From an uncultured Clostridia bacterium (GTDB taxonomy: Bacteria; Bacillota; Clostridia; TANB77; CAG-508): a stretch of 9,232 nt of DNA. This document shows, in pieces, positions 4,886-9,232 of this stretch. The notes beneath the pieces were generated by a model, which saw only the letters and a program-made list of their open reading frames with translations, made no database searches and was not told the DNA's origin. The stretch's first letter is position 1; each line of letters begins with the position of its first letter. The position numbers and the translations under genes were made by a program. The stretch spans positions 1 to 9,232 of the forward strand of contig CANPWI010000054.1 in assembly GCA_947584125.1 (NCBI GenBank), in the 5' to 3' direction.

Positions 4886-7800
4886 GTGAGAAAAATTACT
4901 GTAGAAGAAATAGATATTTTGGTACAAGCAAATATAGAAGGAGCAGTAAAGCAATTTCAAAAACTTGTACCAGAAATAAAAAAACAAGTAAAACAAATTA
5001 AAGAACAAATGAACAATGCAGATTTTAGCGGTATAACAGGAAAAGTACAACAAGCAGTGCAATTTGTAAAAAAGAAAGTAGCAGATTTAAAAAAATCAAG
5101 TAAAAATAATGAGATAAAATTAACAGTAAACAACAAAGAAGCTTCAGAGCAAATAACTCAACTAAAAAAAGAAATAGACAGCCTGCAAAAAAAGATAAAT
5201 GCCCGACAAATGAAATTAAATATAACAAATGATACTTTAGATAAAATAAGGGCAGATACTAACCAAGCAGTTATAAAAGAAATGCCAGATGCAGGAAACA
5301 AAAGAATAAAACAAGAAACCTATAATAGGTTAGAAAATAACACTAATTATACATCTTTAATTAGTCAAAGTGATAAATTAAATCAAGAAATTATAAAATA
5401 CAATGCATTATTGGAATCAGCAAAAGGAAAAATGTCTGAATTAGGACAAGAAACACAACAAACAGGAACTAGTCAAAGTAAAATGACTAGTTTTTTTAGT
5501 GCATTTAAAAGTAAATTAGATCAGGCAAAAGGAAGTATAGGAAGTTTAAAAAATGGTTTTAGTCAAATGCCTAAAATAACACAAAATATAACAAACAATA
5601 TAAAAGGAATGGGGAAAAGTTTAAAAAGTGGATTAGGACATATTTTAAAGTATGCAAGTGCTTTATTTTCATTACGTGGGATATATAGTATTTTGAGTCA
5701 ATCTGCACAAAGTTGGTTATCTAGTCAAAATGCAGGAGCACAGCAATTAAGTGCAAATATAGAATATATGAAATATGCAATGGGTTCAGTGTTAGCTCCA
5801 GTTATACAATTTGTAACTAATTTAGTAGATCAATTAATGAAAGCTATTCAAAGTGTAGTATATGCTTTATTTAGAGTAAATATATTTGCAAATGCATCTG
5901 CTAAATCAATGGGAAATGTAGCAGGAAATACTAAAAAAGCAACAAAAGAAGCAAAACAATTAGCAGGAATACACGATGAAATTAATAATGTACAAACACA
6001 GGATAATTCGAATAGTGGTGGCGGAAGTGGTAGTGTAGCACCAAGTTTTGATTTATCTGGAGTAGAAAATATTCAAAGCAATATTTTTGATGCAATAAAA
6101 AATGGAGATTGGTACCAAGTTGGGGCTTTATTAGGAGAAAAACTTAATAATGCATTAGAAAGTATACCTTGGGATAAAATTCAAAATACTGCAAGAAAAA
6201 TAGCAACTAATATAGCAAATTTTTTAAATGGATTTATAGAAACAATAAATTGGAATTTAGTAGGAAATACGTTTGCTCAAGGATTAAATACAGTTATATA
6301 TTTTGGATATAATTTTATTACTACATTTAATTGGAAACAATTCGGGAAAGCAATAGGGGATTCTATAAATGGATTTTTCCAAAATGTAGATTGGGCAACA
6401 GCAGGAAGAACTCTAGGAGAAGGAATAAAAGGAATATTAAATTCTATAAGTTCGTTCTTAGCAACAGTTGATTGGCAGGCGATAGGAGAGAGCGTTAAGA
6501 TATTTATTCAAAATATAGATTGGGCTGGTATATGGGAAGCAATAAAGGAAGTAATAAAAAATGCAATAGGATCGATTGATGGAATATTAACAGGTTTGTT
6601 TGGAGAAAATACAGCAACAGTAATTGAAGGAATAATAGTTGCAATAGGTGGCTTGATAGTAGCATTACAAGGATTATCAATCATTTCAGGAATAATAGAT
6701 AATTTTAATAGCATAAAAAAAGAAATAACACAGGTTCAAAAAGCATTTGGAATTTTAAGTGGAGTATTTTCAAGCTTGAGTGCACCGATATTAATAGTAA
6801 TTGGTGTAATTGCTGCTTTAGCAGCAGGATTGGTATATGTATTTATGACAAATGAAGATGTTAGAAATAGTTTTCAGAATGTTATAAATACACTTGCAGA
6901 GAATTTGCAACCACTATTTCAATTTTTTACAAATACAGTTATTCCCGACTTACAGAATGCTTGGAATGGATTAATACAAATATTAAAACCTTTAGCAGAT
7001 TTTTTAAATGGAATGTTTACGAGTTGTTGGAATGATTTTATAATACCAGCATTACAATATATAGCAGAAACAGTTTTGCCAATAGTTATAAGTACATTTG
7101 AGAACCTATGGAATAATGTATTAGTACCGTTAGGACAATTTGTAGGAAATGTGTTAACACCAGTATTTCAAATAATATCAGATGTATTAAAGATTTTATG
7201 GGAAAATGTAGTAGTTCCATTAGGACAAGCCATAGGAAATATTTTGGGAAAAGCTTTTGAAGGAATAAGTGAGGTTTTAAATAATACAGTTATACCAATT
7301 GTTAATGCAGTAATTGATGTATTCAATTGGTTATGGCAAAATGTATTATCTCCTATAATAGATTTTATATGGGGAAATTTAAAACCAGTTTTTGAAAATG
7401 TGTTTGGAGTAATTAAAGGTATTATAGAAGGATTAAGTCAAACTTTTGGAGGGTTAATAGACTTTATTACAGGTGTATTTTCAGGTAATTGGAGTAAAGC
7501 ATGGAATGGAATAAAAGATGTTATTAGTGGAGTATGGGATACTATTTGGAGTATAATAAAAGGTGTTGTTAATTTGATACTAGGTGGTATAGAAGGTTTT
7601 GTAAATGGTGTTATAAAAGGAATAAACTTTGTTTTAGGAGGAATAAGTGATATTGCAAATGCAGTAGGTTCATTAATAGGTTTAAATCCAATAAACTTAA
7701 GATTAAGCGAAATATCATTACCACGATTAGCAAAAGGTGGAGTATTGTATGAAGAAACAGCCTTTATAGGAGGAGAGTATTCAGGAGCAAGCAGTAATCC

Positions 7801-7996
7801 AGAAATTGTAACACCAGAAAATAAAATGGAAGAAGTATTTGATAGAGTATTATCAAGATATCAAAATAATAATGAACAACCTATATATTTAACTGTAAAT
7901 GTAGGAAATGAAAAACTCGGACAAATATTATTAGATGATTTAAGAAATAAAAGAAGAAGAACAGGAAAAAATTTGGAAGCATTAGTAGGGGGATAA
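4886..7996 (+). CDS. Tail tape measure protein
   Basis: The frame encodes 1036 residues from GTG 4886. This start abuts the SD-like AGAGG. ATT at 4895 is better placed, six bases after AGAGGTG (4882-4888), and would give (M)TVEEIDILVQANIEG, so the true start is uncertain. A GTG at 4832 lies in a terminator and is rejected. Roughly residues 10-200 are lysine-rich helices and coiled coil. There is a hydrophobic patch near 250-265, and six or seven Trp-containing repeats at about 407-547 (GDWYQVG, INWNLVG, FNWKQFG, VDWATAG, VDWQAIG, IDWAGIW). Two membrane-like segments follow at about 580-602 and 632-651, then further repeats with VPLGQ/NVLTPV. The C-terminus has RLAKGGVL, SNPEIVTPENKMEEV and KRRRTGKNLEAL, typical of clostridial tape measure proteins. 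It sets tail length and is injected with DNA. Confidence 0.9.
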   Translation: MRKITVEEIDILVQANIEGAVKQFQKLVPEIKKQVKQIKEQMNNADFSGITGKVQQAVQFVKKKVADLKKSSKNNEIKLTVNNKEASEQITQLKKEIDSLQKKINARQMKLNITNDTLDKIRADTNQAVIKEMPDAGNKRIKQETYNRLENNTNYTSLISQSDKLNQEIIKYNALLESAKGKMSELGQETQQTGTSQSKMTSFFSAFKSKLDQAKGSIGSLKNGFSQMPKITQNITNNIKGMGKSLKSGLGHILKYASALFSLRGIYSILSQSAQSWLSSQNAGAQQLSANIEYMKYAMGSVLAPVIQFVTNLVDQLMKAIQSVVYALFRVNIFANASAKSMGNVAGNTKKATKEAKQLAGIHDEINNVQTQDNSNSGGGSGSVAPSFDLSGVENIQSNIFDAIKNGDWYQVGALLGEKLNNALESIPWDKIQNTARKIATNIANFLNGFIETINWNLVGNTFAQGLNTVIYFGYNFITTFNWKQFGKAIGDSINGFFQNVDWATAGRTLGEGIKGILNSISSFLATVDWQAIGESVKIFIQNIDWAGIWEAIKEVIKNAIGSIDGILTGLFGENTATVIEGIIVAIGGLIVALQGLSIISGIIDNFNSIKKEITQVQKAFGILSGVFSSLSAPILIVIGVIAALAAGLVYVFMTNEDVRNSFQNVINTLAENLQPLFQFFTNTVIPDLQNAWNGLIQILKPLADFLNGMFTSCWNDFIIPALQYIAETVLPIVISTFENLWNNVLVPLGQFVGNVLTPVFQIISDVLKILWENVVVPLGQAIGNILGKAFEGISEVLNNTVIPIVNAVIDVFNWLWQNVLSPIIDFIWGNLKPVFENVFGVIKGIIEGLSQTFGGLIDFITGVFSGNWSKAWNGIKDVISGVWDTIWSIIKGVVNLILGGIEGFVNGVIKGINFVLGGISDIANAVGSLIGLNPINLRLSEISLPRLAKGGVLYEETAFIGGEYSGASSNPEIVTPENKMEEVFDRVLSRYQNNNEQPIYLTVNVGNEKLGQILLDDLRNKRRRTGKNLEALVGG

Positions 7997-8005
7997 AATT
8001 ATATA

Positions 8006-8034
8006 TTGAAAAATATGTTAAAATAGTATAAAAT
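8006..8034 (+). promoter_or_regulatory. Promoter of the PBECR-like gene
   Basis: -35 TTGAAA (8006-8011), 17-base spacer, -10 TAAAAT (8029-8034); each hexamer is one base from consensus. A perfect TATAAT at 8034-8039 has no matching -35. It lies in the short gap after the tape measure stop, so the gene has its own control. Confidence 0.6.
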
Positions 8035-8053
8035 ATAATTGAAAGGAATAAAA

Positions 8054-8467
8054 ATGAAAGAATATATTAACATAGGTAAGATAGATAAAAATAAGATAAG
8101 CGATTATAAATATAAAATAATAACAGAAACTTTAATATTAACATATGAAAGACTAAATAATCATATTTTGAAATATCATAAGAATGAATATAATCAAGTG
8201 AAAAATTATTTAAAAGAAATAATAGAAAACCCAGATATAATACTCGAAGAATATAAACAAAAAGACACCTTAATTTATCTTAAACATATTAAACAAATAG
8301 ACAAAAAAGCGAGGGTTGTAGTTAAGTTAGCAACTGATAGAAAAGAAGTTATATACAATAAAAATTCAATAATAACAATAATGAGACAAAGAGACAAAAG
8401 CTGGGAGCAAACAATAAAAAATAAAGGAAAAGTAATTTATTCAAAAAAGCTAGACAAAAATGAATAA
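8054..8467 (+). CDS. PBECR-like nuclease-fold protein
   Basis: 137 residues from ATG 8054, six bases after GAAAGGA; a TTG at 8039 precedes the SD and is rejected. The pattern matches PBECR domains (phage-encoded proteins related to Barnase, EndoU, colicin E5/D and RelE toxins): YINIGKI near residues 4-10, R33 and H37-I38 with H42 in the YERLNNHILKYH helix, NPD at 59-61, TLIYLKHI near 72-79, VVVKL at 88-92 and NSIITIMRQRDKSWE at 104-118. R33, H37 and H42 are plausible catalytic residues by family pattern. The fold suggests RNA cleavage, possibly a toxin or defence effector; this is inferred. It is not needed for a virion and lies between tape measure and distal tail genes. There is no terminator before the downstream RNA, whose promoter overlaps its 3' end, so read-through co-transcription is likely. 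Confidence 0.65.
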   Translation: MKEYINIGKIDKNKISDYKYKIITETLILTYERLNNHILKYHKNEYNQVKNYLKEIIENPDIILEEYKQKDTLIYLKHIKQIDKKARVVVKLATDRKEVIYNKNSIITIMRQRDKSWEQTIKNKGKVIYSKKLDKNE

Positions 8468-8479
8468 AAGTGTTATAAT
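8451..8479 (+). promoter_or_regulatory. Promoter of the structured RNA
   Basis: -35 TAGACA (8451-8456), 17-base spacer, perfect -10 TATAAT (8474-8479) with an extended TG at 8471-8472. It overlaps the last codons of the PBECR-like gene. Transcription should start near 8486. Confidence 0.75.
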
Positions 8480-8485
8480 TAAAGT

Positions 8486-8750
8486 ACAATAAGAATATAG
8501 GAATTGAGGTGGACGATTTTGCCTTCCACGCACCTGTAAAGGTTAAAGAGATGTAGGGACTTGGCAGACCTACCAATTGCCTATGTTAACGAGAAGCATT
8601 TGCAATAAGCAAGTGCTTCTACCGTATATAAGAAAGTTTCTGAGGGCGGAACAGGCAGCCGCCACCCATAGTTAGGAGATGTAGGAAGGTCAACCTACCT
8701 AAACTTTCTTGAACAAAAAAGAATGTCAGAAATGACATTCTTTTACTTTT
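8486..8750 (+). ncRNA. Structured non-coding RNA of unknown family, two repeated domains
   Basis: A stretch of about 265 bases without a convincing ORF, much richer in G and C than its surroundings, between a strong promoter and a terminator. Domain 1 is closed by ATAGGAATTG (8497-8506) pairing with 8574-8584 (one bulged G). Inside it are GTGGA/TCCAC (8509-8513/8525-8529) and GTAGG/CCTAC (8553-8557/8569-8573). A tall hairpin at 8592-8620 has twelve pairs and loop AATAA. Domain 2 is closed by AAGAAAGTTT/AAACTTTCTT (8630-8639/8701-8710) and contains GGCGG/CCGCC (8645-8649/8659-8663) and GTAGG/CCTAC (8681-8685/8694-8698). Both domains carry GAGATGTAGG (8548, 8676) preceded by GTTA. Loop TGCC (8520-8523) could kiss loop GGCA (8563-8566). 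It does not look like tRNA, tmRNA, 6S or RNase P RNA to me. Function unknown; limits are estimated from promoter and terminator. Confidence 0.7.
8717..8750 (+). terminator. Intrinsic terminator of the structured RNA
   Basis: AAAAGAATGTCA (8717-8728), GAAA tetraloop, TGACATTCTTTT (8733-8744): 12 perfect pairs, followed by ACTTTT. The next gene's AGGAGG (8754-8759) follows at once. Confidence 0.8.
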
Positions 8751-8767
8751 AGTAGGAGGATAAGAAT

Positions 8768-9158
8768 ATGTTATGGAAGGTAGATGGAGTAACTCAAAAA
8801 TCTCCAAGTACATATAAAGATAATATAGAAGATACAGACAATGATAGTTATACAAGTGCAACTACAGGAGAATTAATAGATAATCCAATAGCAGTAGGTA
8901 TGTTAAAGTTAGAAATGAGTTGGGATTATTGTACTGAAAAAGAGGCGGAAGATTTAATGCAATTAACATATAAAAATCCTTTAATTGTTACAGTTAAATG
9001 TCCAAGTGTAAAGGGGCGGTATTATTACTGCTCCTTTTCGTGTATCTAAAAGAACAACTGAAATGATAGAAACAGGAAATGATGAAGACACTTCCAAAAG
9101 TAAATGGAAAGTGTCTTTTAATTTAATGCAAAAAAAATTAGTAGATGCCCAAAAATAA
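8768..9158 (+). CDS. DUF6711-like distal tail protein, frame broken once (+1 at a CGG codon)
   Basis: ATG 8768 lies eight bases after AGGAGG (8754-8759). The zero frame begins MLWKVDGVTQKSPSTYKDNI, continues through LKLEMSWDYCTEKEAEDL and NPLIVTVKCPSVKG, then turns to non-native sequence and stops at TAA 9047-9049. Skipping the C of CGG at 9017 gives KGGIITAPFRVSKRTTEMI through SKSKWKVSFNLMQKKLV to TAA 9156-9158, about 129 residues in all. The N-terminal MLWKVDGV, the central Trp and the C-terminal KWKVSFNLMQK pattern match small phage proteins (DUF6711 type) found just after the tape measure gene, probably in the distal tail. The C-terminal half has no start or SD of its own. An inverted repeat (about 9085-9117) lies in this half and may be chance. 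Confidence 0.7.
9017..9019 (+). other. In-frame CGG at +1 frame break 3 (DUF6711-like gene)
   Basis: The zero-frame codons are AAG GGG CGG TAT. Skipping the C gives AAG GGG GGT ATT, that is K-G-G-I, after which the protein continues normally to 9158. SD-like AAGGGG lies directly upstream. The context is the same as at 1883 and 2004: C followed by a GGN glycine codon. Confidence 0.65.
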
Positions 9159-9170
9159 AAGGAGAAAGTT

Positions 9171-9232
9171 ATGTATCAAACATCACAAGAATATAAAGAT
9201 TTAGTATATGCTGATAGTACTAAACATTTGCT
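9171..9232 (+). CDS. Start of a tail tip/baseplate-type protein (right end cut by window)
   Basis: ATG 9171 follows an AAAGGAGA SD by about six bases. The 20 visible residues begin MYQTSQEYKDLVYADSTKHL. Openings of the form MYQTSxEYK are common in distal tail or minor structural proteins of clostridial phages, encoded right after the tape measure and DUF6711-like genes. Length and domains cannot be seen. The frame is open to the window edge. Confidence 0.6.
   Translation, partial: MYQTSQEYKDLVYADSTKHL

Noticed and set aside
8486..8750. tmRNA, 6S RNA, RNase P RNA, tRNA or CRISPR array in the non-coding stretch
   Set aside because: No tRNA-like ends, no CCA arm, no single long bulged 6S-like hairpin, no recognisable RNase P core, and only two imperfect direct repeats rather than a regular array.
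8349..8861. Two minus-strand ORFs (8349-8576, 8619-8861) across the structured RNA
   Set aside because: Their products look random, they overlap well-supported + strand features, and the strand signals (promoter, terminator T tract) favour the + strand RNA.
9085..9118. Inverted repeat AAGACACTT...AAGTGTCTT inside the DUF6711-like gene as a terminator
   Set aside because: It has a bulge and a weak T tract and lies in conserved coding sequence; it is also too far (about 65 bases) from the CGG at 9017 to act as a shift stimulator.

Overview
The window is a stretch of the late structural (head, neck and tail) operon of a tailed siphovirus-type phage or prophage, almost certainly from a low-GC member of the Clostridia. 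The case for Clostridia rests on three things: very AT-rich DNA, strong AGGAGG ribosome binding sites, and protein families that I recognise from prophages of gut clostridia. All genes lie on the + strand. No integrase, tRNA, CRISPR array or insertion sequence is visible.

Layout, left to right: the 3' part of the major capsid gene (1-503), followed in the +1 frame by an Ig-like extension (502-888); a 51-residue HeH/SAP-like protein (904-1059); a gp6-like head-tail connector (1076-1384); a head-closure candidate (1384-1734); an HK97-gp10-like neck protein whose reading frame is broken twice (1736-2265); a tail terminator candidate (2265-2669); the major tail (tube) protein (2685-3155) with a +1-frame extension to 3258; a tail assembly chaperone pair (3291-3752 and 3740-4054) that looks like a G/GT -1 frameshift; a TM2-domain cargo gene ('moron') with its own promoter and two terminators (4061-4873); the tape measure gene (4886-7996); a second cargo block made of a PBECR-like nuclease-fold gene (8054-8467) and a structured non-coding RNA of about 260 nt with its own promoter and terminator (8451-8750); a DUF6711-like distal tail gene (8768-9158), frame-broken once; and the start of the next tail gene (9171 to the right edge).

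The most unusual feature is the amount of recoding. Capsid and tail tube genes both end in a proline-codon +1 shift context followed by a hairpin and an open +1 extension, as described for Listeria phage PSA. The chaperone pair needs a -1 shift. Most striking, the only three in-frame CGG codons in all the genes here are exactly the three places where conserved proteins break and continue in the +1 frame. At each, skipping the C gives a glycine codon (GGT, GGA, GGT) and restores the expected protein. This suggests either CGG-triggered +1 decoding (an unassigned or hungry CGG, or a CGGN quadruplet read as Gly) or a systematic C-insertion artefact.

The second item of interest is the pairing of a nuclease-fold gene with a two-domain structured RNA between the tape measure and distal tail genes. 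I could not match that RNA to a family I know.
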